A stretch of DNA of 49,565 bases from TMED69 sp964642505 (GTDB lineage Bacteria; Pseudomonadota; Gammaproteobacteria; Ga0077536), in the NCBI GenBank assembly GCA_964642505.1, contig CAZXQY010000007.1, forward strand, positions 1 to 49,565, given 5' to 3'. The notes beneath the pieces were generated by a model, which saw only the letters and a list, made by a program, of their open reading frames with translations, did no database searches and was not told the DNA's origin. This document shows, one piece after another, positions 1-8,601 of the stretch (within the stretch, counting starts at the first letter, position 1; the number at the start of each line of letters is the position of its first letter). The translations under genes and the position numbers were made by a program.

Positions 1-1289
1 CCAGAACAAAAAAATACTGGGACCTAAAAGACGTTGCTCAAGCCAAAATGAATTCAAGGAAAATCAATGCTGCTGACGCGATCTTAGAAATCGAAGACTT
101 GATGAGCGATTCCGTAAACCGAAGGTTGGTATCAGACGTTCCGATCGGTTCACTGCTCTCTGGCGGCATAGATAGTTCATTGGTCACAGCACTAATGACC
201 GAAAATTCTCGGGGAAAAATTAAAACCTTTTCTGTCGGATTTTCGAGTCAAGGCTTTAATGAAGCACCTTTCGCCAAGGAGATTTCCGACCATTTAGATA
301 CCGACCATACAGAAATTTACGCTAACCCGACGGACGCCCTGAATTTAGTTGAAAGTCTCCCTGAAATGTATGACGAACCTTTTTCTGATTCGTCTCAAAT
401 CCCGACGGCCCTAATTTGTGCGTTAACAAGGGAACACGTATCGGTAGTTTTATCGGGAGATGGCGGCGACGAGCTTTTCGGTGGTTATAACCGATATTTA
501 GTGGGCAATAAGCTGGAAAAAAACATGAAACGATTTCCAAGAATTGGGAAGCAGCTTGTGGCCATACTCTTGAACAAATTACCAGAAAACTTACTGAACC
601 GGCTGGGGCATTCTGCTCCCGGTAGATTTAAGATAAACCAGCTTGGGCACAAGGTAAAAAAGCTAGCAGCTGTTGCCGCTTCTAGCGATCCTGATGAAAT
701 GTATAGATCTATGCTTACCCACTGGGACACTCCATCTAATGTTGTAATAAACAGCAACGAATATAAAGGAGAGGTTTGGGATCCGGCTTTAAAAACTAGA
801 TTTCCTGATTTTCTGGACCGAATGCAAATTTTAGACTCCCTAACCTATCTCCCCGATGATATTCTGACAAAGGTAGACAGGGCTAGCATGGCGGTAGGCT
901 TAGAGGCCAGAATACCGCTCCTAGATTATCGATTAGTTGAAGCTTCATGGGCGTTGCCTAGAGAAATGAAAATCCGAAACGGGGTTTCAAAATGGATAAT
1001 GCGACAAATTTTGTACAGAAGGGTACCTCAACATCTCATAGACAGACCCAAGATGGGATTTGGTGTACCTTTGGCTGAATGGTTAAGAGGACCTCTAAGA
1101 GAATGGGCCGAAGCGTTGTTAGATGAAAACATGTTGCGGCAACAGGGGATATTTGATGTGTTTGAAGTACGCGGGCATTGGACGCGTCATCTTTCAGGTG
1201 AGAATTGGGCTTACCTTATTTGGGATGTGCTGATGTTTCAGTCCTGGATAACCCATCAAAATAATAAGTACAAATGGAAACCGGCTTAA
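1..1289 (+). CDS. asnB: Asparagine synthase-like amidotransferase, C-terminal part (cut by window start)
   Basis: This is the ATP-dependent synthetase half of an AsnB-type glutamine-hydrolysing amidotransferase. The frame is already open at base 3, reading a KKYWDL stretch that precedes the first ATG at 48, so the real gene begins upstream of the window and the N-terminal glutaminase domain is not visible. The ATP-pyrophosphatase loop LSGGIDSS and the second conserved LSGDGGDELFGGYNRY motif are intact. The family transfers ammonia from glutamine to a carboxylate via an adenylated intermediate; members inside polysaccharide loci are often thought to amidate uronic acids rather than make free asparagine. 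It lies beside a methyltransferase, a glycosyltransferase and manC, which favours a glycan role (inference). A second, complete paralogue lies at 11365. Confidence 0.9.
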   Translation, partial: RTKKYWDLKDVAQAKMNSRKINAADAILEIEDLMSDSVNRRLVSDVPIGSLLSGGIDSSLVTALMTENSRGKIKTFSVGFSSQGFNEAPFAKEISDHLDTDHTEIYANPTDALNLVESLPEMYDEPFSDSSQIPTALICALTREHVSVVLSGDGGDELFGGYNRYLVGNKLEKNMKRFPRIGKQLVAILLNKLPENLLNRLGHSAPGRFKINQLGHKVKKLAAVAASSDPDEMYRSMLTHWDTPSNVVINSNEYKGEVWDPALKTRFPDFLDRMQILDSLTYLPDDILTKVDRASMAVGLEARIPLLDYRLVEASWALPREMKIRNGVSKWIMRQILYRRVPQHLIDRPKMGFGVPLAEWLRGPLREWAEALLDENMLRQQGIFDVFEVRGHWTRHLSGENWAYLIWDVLMFQSWITHQNNKYKWKPA

Positions 1290-1349
1290 CCACTTAAACT
1301 TTGAAACCCTATTCCAAAAAAATGTTATTAGAATAAGAACTTTAATTCA

Positions 1350-2168
1350 ATGCAGAAAAATGAAGAACTTCGTTTCTTGTTTGGAGAAAACTGGGATAAA
1401 TTTATTAGGCACCATTTCAGTCAGGAACGACTGGAGATATCGAAAAATAGAATACTAGAATTCCTCGAACTAGATAATTTGAGGAACTATAATGTTTTAG
1501 ATGTAGGTAGCGGAAGTGGTCTACATTCCCTGGCTATGTTGAAAGCTGGGGCAAATTCGGTAACCAGCTTCGACTACGACGAAAAATCTGTCGCAACCAC
1601 TTCTTTTCTTGCGAAAGAACACGGCAACCAAGATTGGGAGGTCAAACAAGGCTCTGTACTAGATAAAAACTTTATGTCTACGCTACCTTCTTACGAACTT
1701 GTTTATTCGTGGGGAGTACTTCATCATACAGGAGATGTCTGGACCGCTTTAGATAACGTGATCAAAAAAGTAGGTCGCGGCGGGTTACTTTTTATTGCGC
1801 TTTATTCGAAAGACGCCCTGGTGGAAAAACCTGAATTTTGGCTGAATATCAAGAAAAAATATAACTCGGGCTCTGTTATCACCAGACGCTGCCTAGAATT
1901 TTGGTACGTCATCAAATTCGAGCTGGGCTACAATCCGCTGAAACTTTTAGATTTCTTACGGAACTGCTGGTCTTATAAGCATCAAAGGGGAATGAGTAAA
2001 TTAATTGATATAAGAGACTGGCTAGGCGGATGGCCAATGGAGTTCGTGGGTGATATGCAAACTGTGGCATATCTAGAAAAGAGAGGGTTAGAACTTGTAA
2101 AAATAAAAACGGGAGAGGCCAATACTGAGTTTCTCTTCAGAAAAGTATGCCTAGACGCTGCAGAATAA
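1350..2168 (+). CDS. Class I SAM-dependent methyltransferase
   Basis: A 272-residue protein with a Rossmann-fold SAM-binding motif (VLDVGSGSGLHSL near residues 48-60), an acidic ribose-binding position (SFDYD) and a following SWGVLHHTGD segment typical of small-molecule methyltransferases of the UbiE/Methyltransf_11 type. The C-terminal 100 residues are rich in Trp, Tyr and Lys and have no match I recognise. It follows the asnB-like gene by 60 bases in the same direction and converges on the glycosyltransferase with only 2 bases between the stops. In this context it probably methylates a sugar or glycan terminus, but the substrate cannot be read from sequence. The start codon has only a weak ribosome site. 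Confidence 0.85.
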   Translation: MQKNEELRFLFGENWDKFIRHHFSQERLEISKNRILEFLELDNLRNYNVLDVGSGSGLHSLAMLKAGANSVTSFDYDEKSVATTSFLAKEHGNQDWEVKQGSVLDKNFMSTLPSYELVYSWGVLHHTGDVWTALDNVIKKVGRGGLLFIALYSKDALVEKPEFWLNIKKKYNSGSVITRRCLEFWYVIKFELGYNPLKLLDFLRNCWSYKHQRGMSKLIDIRDWLGGWPMEFVGDMQTVAYLEKRGLELVKIKTGEANTEFLFRKVCLDAAE

Positions 2169-2170
2169 TT

Positions 2171-3391
2171 TTACGATTGATCTAAACTAGAACTAACCGT
2201 CAGATTCCTGTACATTTTATCGTACTGATCCAGACAAACTTCGAGGCTGAAAGATTCAGCAACTCTTTGCGCGGCGTTCTCACCGAGTCTCTTACGAAGT
2301 CCCCCGTCGAAAAGACGCAAAAGCGCTTGATTTAGAGCGCCAGCATCCCGACTGGCAACTATCAACCCATCAACTTCGTCCCTTATTGCTTCAGCATTTC
2401 CTCCGACATCTGTTGCTACTATCGCCAAACCAAAGGCCATATACTCCAAGATCGCGTTAGAAAAACCTTCTTGATGGGAACAATTCACAGCTACTGATGC
2501 TCTAGATAGATATTGCGCAGGATCAATGACAGAACCGGTAAACGTTACATTTTCAGCGATTCCTTTCGCTGCAGCTTCTTTAACGAGTATTTCCATATAG
2601 CCTGCACCTCCACCTACACATGTTACGTGCCAACTCAAATTTTTTGGCAGTCTAGCCAAAGCCTCCAGCAAATCCACATGTCCTTTGTAAGGAATTAAAT
2701 TGGCAACACAGACTATTTCTAGTGGTTTTTCTGATATATTTTCCATCGGCGTCGACACATCACGAATCGATACACCGTTGTATATCAGCTTTAACTTTTC
2801 CTTCGGAATACCTTCCTCCACCAACTGCCCTATCACTGCCCGAGAATTTCCAGTGACAACATCCATTTTCTTGTGAAGAAAAAACTCTATATTTTTTGAA
2901 TACTTTACGTGCTCTTGATAATGATTAAGACTGCGGCGACTCATAATACGTCTTATTTTCGGAATCAATAAACTTGCGACTCCTCCTGTTATATAAGCTT
3001 GCGGCAAATAGAAGTGGATAATATGTGGTCGAAATTTGAACACCGCGAAGTAAAATAAAACGATTTCTCTAACGTATCTTCCAAGCACCAAAAAAAGATT
3101 CTTCATCCGTATAAGCAAACTATCTTTTTCGGGCTTTTTATAGTTTTGTCGTATTCTCACATCCTTTCCAAACACTCTAACGCCACTTGCCAGGAATTTG
3201 GATTTAAGGGGTCCCAGCCGGGATAGCGCACATATTGAGATTCTATAGCTGCCGAGGTCTTGCAACCTAGGGAAAATCTTCGCAATATGTTTCTCCGTCC
3301 CACCCAATTCTAAAGTTCCGATAACCACCAAGATTCGCTTTTCGTGCTGAACATTTGGATGGATTGGGCTTAGCTGGGAACGATTTTTCAA
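2171..3391 (-). CDS. Glycosyltransferase family 4 (GT-B fold)
   Basis: A 406-residue GT4-type glycosyltransferase. Near the N-terminus is the acceptor-side loop TLELGGTEKHI, and near residues 310-340 the nucleotide-sugar signature EGFSNAILEYMAFGLAIVATDVGG, which holds the conserved E-x7-E pair of retaining GT-B enzymes. The central IYNGVS motif is also typical. It would transfer a sugar from a nucleotide donor onto a lipid-linked glycan at the cytoplasmic face of the inner membrane; donor and acceptor are unknown. The reading frame begins at a TTG with a short purine stretch in front of it, so the exact start is uncertain. The 124-base gap to manC on its right is a divergent promoter region. 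Confidence 0.88.
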   Translation of the reverse strand: MKNRSQLSPIHPNVQHEKRILVVIGTLELGGTEKHIAKIFPRLQDLGSYRISICALSRLGPLKSKFLASGVRVFGKDVRIRQNYKKPEKDSLLIRMKNLFLVLGRYVREIVLFYFAVFKFRPHIIHFYLPQAYITGGVASLLIPKIRRIMSRRSLNHYQEHVKYSKNIEFFLHKKMDVVTGNSRAVIGQLVEEGIPKEKLKLIYNGVSIRDVSTPMENISEKPLEIVCVANLIPYKGHVDLLEALARLPKNLSWHVTCVGGGAGYMEILVKEAAAKGIAENVTFTGSVIDPAQYLSRASVAVNCSHQEGFSNAILEYMAFGLAIVATDVGGNAEAIRDEVDGLIVASRDAGALNQALLRLFDGGLRKRLGENAAQRVAESFSLEVCLDQYDKMYRNLTVSSSLDQS

Positions 3392-3515
3392 GTTTCTCTA
3401 CTCATTGGAATCTTTTCAAGGCTATAAACTTAAGGCAGATCTGAAAATCTGGATGTATCATATAGCAAAATTTCACTAAAGTTTATTGTTTGAGATTGAC
3501 TAGAGAGTAAATATA

Positions 3516-4952
3516 TTGAATCCAAAAAACCTACTAGCAAGAGTACGCCCGGTAATTCTCTGCGGCGGCAAAGGAGAAAGATTATGGCCCTTATCTAGGG
3601 CAAATAACCCTAAACAATTTATAACGATCAATGGCGAACACTCGCTTTTCCAAAATACCGTAAAGAGAACCGTGAACATTTTTGGGGCAGACGACCTCTT
3701 AATCGTAACACATGAATCATATGTTGGTTTAGTTATCGATCAAATAGAATCCTTGAAAACACCTGTGAATTTTCAGATTATCTCGGAGCCAATGAGTAAA
3801 AATACAGCCCCGGCTATCTCGATAGCTACCCAGTTTGTCGATAATATAAATAAAGGCTCGTTGATAGCAGTATTTCCGTCTGACCATTACATCAATGGCG
3901 TTGATGAGCTTCAAACAACACTGGAAAAAGCAATTCCCCAAGCTGAAGCTGGAAGGATTGTGACCATCGGCATAAAACCGAGTAGACCCGAAAGTGGTTT
4001 TGGTTACATTAAATTAGGAGAGATGCGGGAGGCAGGCTATGACGTTGCAGCATTTATTGAAAAACCCTCCCAATCGAAGGCATTGCAGTTCCTGGATACC
4101 GGGGAATTCCTTTGGAATAGTGGCATGTTTATTTTCACCACCACTAAATTGATAGAATCAATGGATGAGTTTTGCAAGGTTATTAGCCAAACGACTCAAA
4201 CAATTTCCCAGAAGTTTGGGCCAAATGAAAGAATTTTAAGAATATCCGCTGCTGACTACAGCCGATGTCCGGAAACGTCACTCGATTGCGCCGTTATGGA
4301 GAAGCTCGCTGATAGTCACGTTGTAACTTTTGAGGGGGAGTGGAACGACGTCGGATCGTGGGCTGCTGTAGCCGAATTGGGCGATAAAGACAATCGAGGT
4401 AATTCAAAAAAAGGCGATGTGACAATTCTAGACTCTGATAATTGTAATATCTTTGCTAAATCCAGACTGGTAGCCATCATGGGGATGAAAGATGTATCAA
4501 TTGTTGAGACCGACGACTCTGTGCTCGTGATGCCCACTTCGGAGAGCCAAAATATTAGACAAATCACAGAAACCTTGAATAAAAACAATCACCCTGTTAT
4601 GCAGGAAACCAGAAAAACCACGCGCCCCTGGGGTTATTTCGAATCCTTACTCCAAGAGGATTTTTACCAAGTGAAAAAAATAGTTGTGAATAGTGGCGAA
4701 TCTCTCTCCTTACAAAAACATAAATTTCGCTGCGAGCATTGGATCGTGGTGTCAGGAGAAGCCGAGGTTAGAATAGGTAATACTTGCTCTAAACTCGTTG
4801 TCGGCGACTCAGTGGATATTCCAAAGGGCGAGATACATAGATTGAAAAACGAAGCGAAATCACAGTTGGTTATAATTGAAATTCAGTTGGGTTCTTACTT
4901 AGGAGAGGACGATATTATTCGTCTGGATGATATTTACGGTCGGACAAGCTAA
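3516..4952 (+). CDS. manC: Mannose-1-phosphate guanylyltransferase / mannose-6-phosphate isomerase
   Basis: A 478-residue bifunctional type II enzyme (ManC/AlgA/XanB/WbpW family) that makes GDP-mannose: the C-terminal cupin converts fructose-6-P to mannose-6-P and the N-terminal domain joins mannose-1-P to GTP. The pyrophosphorylase signature GGKGERLWPLSR sits near residues 17-28, FVEKP-like FIEKPS follows, and the cupin contains the isomerase motif in the form LQKHKFRCEHW. Its length is normal for the family. The frame begins with TTG at 3516, preceded by GAGAG about 8 bases upstream; no ATG lies between it and the nucleotide-binding motif. It provides GDP-mannose, or precursors of GDP-fucose or GDP-rhamnose, to the surrounding polysaccharide genes. 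It converges on aspS with 16 bases between stops. Confidence 0.95.
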   Translation: MNPKNLLARVRPVILCGGKGERLWPLSRANNPKQFITINGEHSLFQNTVKRTVNIFGADDLLIVTHESYVGLVIDQIESLKTPVNFQIISEPMSKNTAPAISIATQFVDNINKGSLIAVFPSDHYINGVDELQTTLEKAIPQAEAGRIVTIGIKPSRPESGFGYIKLGEMREAGYDVAAFIEKPSQSKALQFLDTGEFLWNSGMFIFTTTKLIESMDEFCKVISQTTQTISQKFGPNERILRISAADYSRCPETSLDCAVMEKLADSHVVTFEGEWNDVGSWAAVAELGDKDNRGNSKKGDVTILDSDNCNIFAKSRLVAIMGMKDVSIVETDDSVLVMPTSESQNIRQITETLNKNNHPVMQETRKTTRPWGYFESLLQEDFYQVKKIVVNSGESLSLQKHKFRCEHWIVVSGEAEVRIGNTCSKLVVGDSVDIPKGEIHRLKNEAKSQLVIIEIQLGSYLGEDDIIRLDDIYGRTS

Positions 4953-4968
4953 TCAGAAAATTAATTCT

Positions 4969-6729
4969 TTAATCTTGAAAAGGTTTGATATTTAAGTCCT
5001 TTAAAGTTTCAGTTTCAACTTCACTGGGGGCGGAAGTTAACGGACAGATCGCTGCCTGAGTTTTCGGGAAGGCAATAACATCTCTTATAGATTCCTCGCG
5101 GGCCATCAACATCACCAATCTATCTAAGCCAAAGGCGATTCCTCCATGAGGGGGGCAACCGTATTTTAAAGCTTCCAAGAGAAACCCAAATTTTTCATTA
5201 GCCACCTTACTGTCAATATTCAATACGTCAAAAATAGCAGACTGAACTTCAGGATCTTCGATTCTGATCGAACCACCACCAATTTCGTATCCATTCAAGA
5301 CCAAATCATAAGCTCGTGATAGAGATTCTCCAGGATTAGATAAGACACAATCTATCTTTTGTTGAGAGGCTGTAAACGGATGATGTAAAGGGCTCCAATC
5401 CCCGGATTCGTTTTTTTCAAACATTGGGAATTCAACTATCCAGCAAGGCGCCCATTCCTGATTAATTAATTTCAAATCCAAAGCTATTTTATCCCGTAGC
5501 ACAGATAAAGAAGTATTAACAATTTTCCCAGGCCCGGCGCCAAAAAATATTAGATCACCAGTCTGGGATCCAGTTAATTTGATAATTTGATTTACTAAGT
5601 CCGATTCAAGGAATTTCAATATAGGGGACTGCAATCCGTCAGGGCCCGATCCAACATCATTGATTTTTATATATGCCAAACCTCTTGCACCATGCTCACC
5701 CACAAGATGCGTATAATCATCTAATTGTTTACGTGTCAGTCGACTACCTTTTGGGATAGTTAGAGCGACTACTCGCCCATCTTCGTCAGATGCAGGTTCC
5801 GAAAATACTTGAAACTTACTGTCTCGAACTAAGTGTCCTATTTCTATAAACTCTAGAGGATTTCGAAGATCTGGGCGATCCGTACCAAATCTCGCTAGCG
5901 ATTCCGCATGACTCAGTCTAGGAAAAGGTTCTGGAAGTTGAATTCTCCGAACCTCCCTAAAAACCTTTATAATCATTTTCTCCATTAGCTCTATAATCGA
6001 CGATTCGTCAACAAAAGACATTTCGATATCTAGCTGGGTGAATTCTGGTTGCCTGTCTGATCGCAAATCCTCATCCCTAAAACAACGAACAATTTGGTAG
6101 TAACGTTCTAAACCGGACATCATGAGCAGTTGCTTGAAAAGCTGGGGCGACTGAGGCAACGCAAAAAATCTACCCGGTTGAGTTCTACTAGGAACCAAGT
6201 AATCTCTAGCACCTTCCGGGGTCGCCTTTGTAAGCATAGGCGTTTCGACCTCCATGAAATCTTCTTCATGCAAAAATCGCCTGAATGCCAAAGCGACATC
6301 AGACCTAAGCTCCAGGTTGCTCTTCATTCTTTCCCCTCTCAGATCGATGTAACGATATCTCAATCTCGTATCTGATTGTGTATTAGCATCGTCAACGGAG
6401 AAGGGGGGAGGCATGGCTTTGTTCAAAATGCTAAACTTATTAACCAACACCTCTATCGATCCACTTGATAAGCCAGGATTCTCTGACCCATCAGGTCTCA
6501 TACGAACAGTACCGGTTACCTGCAAAACATACTCGCTTCTCGTCTTCTCGGCTTCAACAAAGCTGTCTGGGGTATCCGGGTCTACAACTATTTGAGCCTT
6601 TCCCTTTCGATCTCGCAGATCAATAAAGATAACACCTCCATGATCGCGTCGGTTATTCACCCAACCGCATAGAGTAACGGTTTGTCCAACATGCGAAATA
6701 TTCAAGTCACCACAAAATTGTGTTCTCAT
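4969..6729 (-). CDS. aspS: Aspartyl-tRNA synthetase, probably non-discriminating (Asp/Asn)
   Basis: A 586-residue bacterial-type class IIb synthetase that charges tRNA-Asp with aspartate. The N-terminal OB-fold anticodon-binding domain (CGWVNNRRDHGG), the GAD insertion domain and class II motifs 2 and 3 (FRDEDLRSDRQPEFTQ; GIAFGLDRLVML) are all present. In the OB fold it has His30, and Gly81 in a RPDGS turn, matching the His31/Gly83 pair that marks non-discriminating AspRS of the Pseudomonas aeruginosa type; the E. coli discriminating enzyme has Leu at the first position. If so it also makes Asp-tRNA-Asn for GatCAB. It is downstream of fmdB in one operon. The usual following genes yebC and ruvC are missing: manC converges on it instead. 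Confidence 0.97.
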   Translation of the reverse strand: MRTQFCGDLNISHVGQTVTLCGWVNNRRDHGGVIFIDLRDRKGKAQIVVDPDTPDSFVEAEKTRSEYVLQVTGTVRMRPDGSENPGLSSGSIEVLVNKFSILNKAMPPPFSVDDANTQSDTRLRYRYIDLRGERMKSNLELRSDVALAFRRFLHEEDFMEVETPMLTKATPEGARDYLVPSRTQPGRFFALPQSPQLFKQLLMMSGLERYYQIVRCFRDEDLRSDRQPEFTQLDIEMSFVDESSIIELMEKMIIKVFREVRRIQLPEPFPRLSHAESLARFGTDRPDLRNPLEFIEIGHLVRDSKFQVFSEPASDEDGRVVALTIPKGSRLTRKQLDDYTHLVGEHGARGLAYIKINDVGSGPDGLQSPILKFLESDLVNQIIKLTGSQTGDLIFFGAGPGKIVNTSLSVLRDKIALDLKLINQEWAPCWIVEFPMFEKNESGDWSPLHHPFTASQQKIDCVLSNPGESLSRAYDLVLNGYEIGGGSIRIEDPEVQSAIFDVLNIDSKVANEKFGFLLEALKYGCPPHGGIAFGLDRLVMLMAREESIRDVIAFPKTQAAICPLTSAPSEVETETLKDLNIKPFQD

Positions 6730-6794
6730 TCTTTAATTCTCTCAAAAAAACCTTTTTCTCAACTGCTTTTTAATCCGCAATTCATCTTGATCTG

Positions 6795-7094
6795 CTATCC
6801 CGCTGAGTCCGTATTTGTTTTCGTCTCAGTAGCGGGATTTTTCTTTTTTTCTTCGGAAGTTTTAGTAGCTTTATCGTCACCTTCCGATTTATTCTTTGTA
6901 GAATCTTTCTGCTTATTTTTAAAATCAGTTTCGTACCAACCGGTTCCTTTCAACTGAAAACCCACCTTAGAGATCAACTTTTTAACTCCGGGGTTTCCAC
7001 ATTCTGGACACTTTGAAGGAGGAGAGTCAGACATTCGTTGCATTAACTCGAAACAGTATTCACACTTAGTACATTGATATTCGTATATAGGCAT
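6795..7094 (-). CDS. FmdB-family zinc-ribbon protein
   Basis: A small protein (99 residues from the preferred start) opening with MPIYEYQCTKCEYCFELMQ and continuing to CPECG, so two Cys-x2-Cys pairs form a single zinc ribbon as in the FmdB/CxxC_CXXC_SSSS family. The C-terminal third is a low-complexity Lys/Glu/Thr/Asp tail, likely disordered. I chose ATG 7094, because GAGG lies 6 bases upstream; an earlier in-frame ATG at 7109 has its AAGGA directly against the start codon. The family commonly sits directly upstream of aspS in proteobacteria, as here (65-base gap, same strand). Its function is not established; a regulatory or metal-related role has been guessed for relatives. Confidence 0.85.
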   Translation of the reverse strand: MPIYEYQCTKCEYCFELMQRMSDSPPSKCPECGNPGVKKLISKVGFQLKGTGWYETDFKNKQKDSTKNKSEGDDKATKTSEEKKKNPATETKTNTDSAG

Positions 7095-7167
7095 CTCAAA
7101 CCTCAGCATTCCTTAAGAAGAAGCTCTTTAGCTAGTAGCGAACTTGTTCAATCTGTAACAAAAAAAC

Positions 7168-7173
7168 ATTATA
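7168..7173 (-). promoter_or_regulatory. Probable -10 box for fmdB-aspS
   Basis: A perfect TATAAT reads on the minus strand here, about 70 bases upstream of the fmdB start, in an AT-rich tract. No convincing -35 box is seen at the right distance, so this is a positional inference. Confidence 0.35.
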
Positions 7174-7244
7174 CTATATATGTTAGGTTTCGGTATCTAA
7201 TGCGTTTAGCAAATTTAATAGATTCGGATGATGTCCTTCGATAA

Positions 7245-7280
7245 GCTTGATTTAAGGATGTGCCAATAAATTAATCAAGC
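7245..7280. repeat. 8-bp inverted repeat upstream of tRNA-Lys
   Basis: GCTTGATT at 7245-7252 and its exact reverse complement AATCAAGC at 7273-7280 flank a 20-base AT-rich segment, 36 bases before the mature tRNA. It could be a binding site or a hairpin in the tRNA leader. No T-tract follows, so it is not a standard terminator. Confidence 0.3.
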
Positions 7281-7315
7281 CATCTAGAGGACTAACCGAT
7301 TAATTTAACTTAGAA

Positions 7316-7391
7316 GGGCCGTTAGCTCAGCTGGTAGAGCACCGGGCTTTTAACCCGTTGGTCGTAGGTTCGAACCCTACACGGCCCACCA
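7316..7391 (+). tRNA. tRNA-Lys (anticodon UUU)
   Basis: A complete 76-base cloverleaf. The acceptor stem GGGCCGU pairs with ACGGCCC, the D arm is GCUC/GAGC, the anticodon loop is CUUUUAA (anticodon UUU at 7349-7351), the T arm is GUAGG-UUCGAAC-CCUAC, the discriminator is A and the CCA is encoded. One flaw is visible: the first anticodon-stem pair (27-43) is a C-U mismatch, where E. coli tRNA-Lys has G-U. It stands alone between the aspS block and the start of the wlb polysaccharide genes. Confidence 0.97.
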
Positions 7392-7532
7392 AGTTTTTCC
7401 TAACGGCAAGTAACTATCCTCTTTTTACGACGCTCGGCGCTGAGTTGTTTCCAAGCGACTACAGGATTAAACTACAGAGCTTATGCCATTCAAAAACAAA
7501 ATTTGTGCAAACAATTTATGGAACGTCTGAAT

Positions 7533-8597
7533 ATGCCTTCTTGTATAGCTAACAAAATTACGGGACGAAAGATACGGTTTGCGATAGTAGGCTGCGGGAG
7601 AATATCGGCCCGTCATTTCGAAGCAATAAGGGTTCACTCTAACGACGCTGAGGTAGTTTCAGTATGTGATGTGGACTCGGTGAGATGCTCAACGAGTGCA
7701 AAAGCGCTAGGAGTAAAAGGATTCGAAGATCTCGGTGAGATGTTAAACAATGTCGAATGTGATTGTGTTGTGTTATGCACACCTAGTGGGCTACATTCCG
7801 GCCAAGCTATCCAAGTAGCTCAGAGTGGTTCGCACATAATAACTGAAAAACCGATGGCCACAAAACTCGCTGACGGAAGGAGGATGGTAGAAGCAGCAGA
7901 CAAAGCTGGTATAAGACTATTCGTCGTTAAGCAAAATAGGCTGAATCCTACCTTAAAAATCCTTAAAGAGGCTTTAATGACTGGAAGATTCGGCAGAATC
8001 TACATGGCCAACCTTAACGTTTTTTGGACCAGACCGCAGGATTACTATGATTCAGCAGACTGGAGAGGCACGTGGGAGTTTGACGGGGGAGCTCTTATGA
8101 ACCAAGCAAGTCACTATATTGATTTATTGGATTGGCTAATAGGTCCGATAGAAAGCGTACATTCTTATACCGCAACCCTAGCAAGAAATATTGAAGTAGA
8201 AGATACCGCCGTAGCAAATGTGAAATGGCGAAGTGGGGCTTTGGGATCAATCAACGTGACCATGCTCACTTATCCCAAAAACTATGAAGGATCGGTAACG
8301 ATTTTAGGAGAAAAAGGCACGGTAGAAATAGGCGGCTTGGCTTTAAACGAAGTCAAGCACTGGGAATTTGAGACGTCACTCGATATAGATAATACCGTTT
8401 GGGACGCCAGCTACAAAACTGACTCTGTCTACGGTATCGGTCATCCACTCTACTATAAAAATGTTATTGACGTATTGAGAGGAGCCGACCTTCCAACTAC
8501 TGATGGTAGAGAAGGATTGCGCTCTCTTGAAACACTTATCGCTATCTACAGCTCGGCGAAAAACGGTCGCAGGGTATCTCTGCCCCTTGATTATTAA
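7533..8597 (+). CDS. wlbA: Gfo/Idh/MocA oxidoreductase, WlbA/WbpB-like (UDP-GlcNAc-uronate 3-dehydrogenase)
   Basis: An NAD-dependent sugar dehydrogenase of about 354 residues. The N-terminal Rossmann motif is FAIVGCGRISARHFEA, followed by the family signature EKPMA (catalytic Lys) and a C-terminal alpha/beta dimer domain with GGALMNQASHYIDLLDW (catalytic His). The next two genes encode a hexapeptide acetyltransferase and a DegT-type aminotransferase, the same order as Bordetella wlbA-wlbB-wlbC, so it most likely oxidises C3 of UDP-N-acetylglucosaminuronate. I chose ATG 7533, which has GGAA 9 bases upstream; TTG 7503 and ATG 7518 are also in frame but lack ribosome sites. It is the first gene after tRNA-Lys. 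The family call is firm; the substrate rests on gene order. Confidence 0.85.
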   Translation: MPSCIANKITGRKIRFAIVGCGRISARHFEAIRVHSNDAEVVSVCDVDSVRCSTSAKALGVKGFEDLGEMLNNVECDCVVLCTPSGLHSGQAIQVAQSGSHIITEKPMATKLADGRRMVEAADKAGIRLFVVKQNRLNPTLKILKEALMTGRFGRIYMANLNVFWTRPQDYYDSADWRGTWEFDGGALMNQASHYIDLLDWLIGPIESVHSYTATLARNIEVEDTAVANVKWRSGALGSINVTMLTYPKNYEGSVTILGEKGTVEIGGLALNEVKHWEFETSLDIDNTVWDASYKTDSVYGIGHPLYYKNVIDVLRGADLPTTDGREGLRSLETLIAIYSSAKNGRRVSLPLDY

Positions 8598-8601
8598 AAA
8601 G

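Noticed and set aside
6682..6957. Plus-strand open frame of 91 codons with a Phe/Ser-rich sequence
   Set aside because: It is antisense to the aspS start and fmdB, with shadow-like composition and no ribosome site.
7316..7391. tRNA-Lys as attachment site of an integrated island
   Set aside because: No integrase gene and no second copy of the tRNA 3' end were noticed in the window, so an integration event is not supported beyond position.
7358..7552. Small open frame running out of tRNA-Lys
   Set aside because: It starts inside the tRNA and has no ribosome site or family resemblance.
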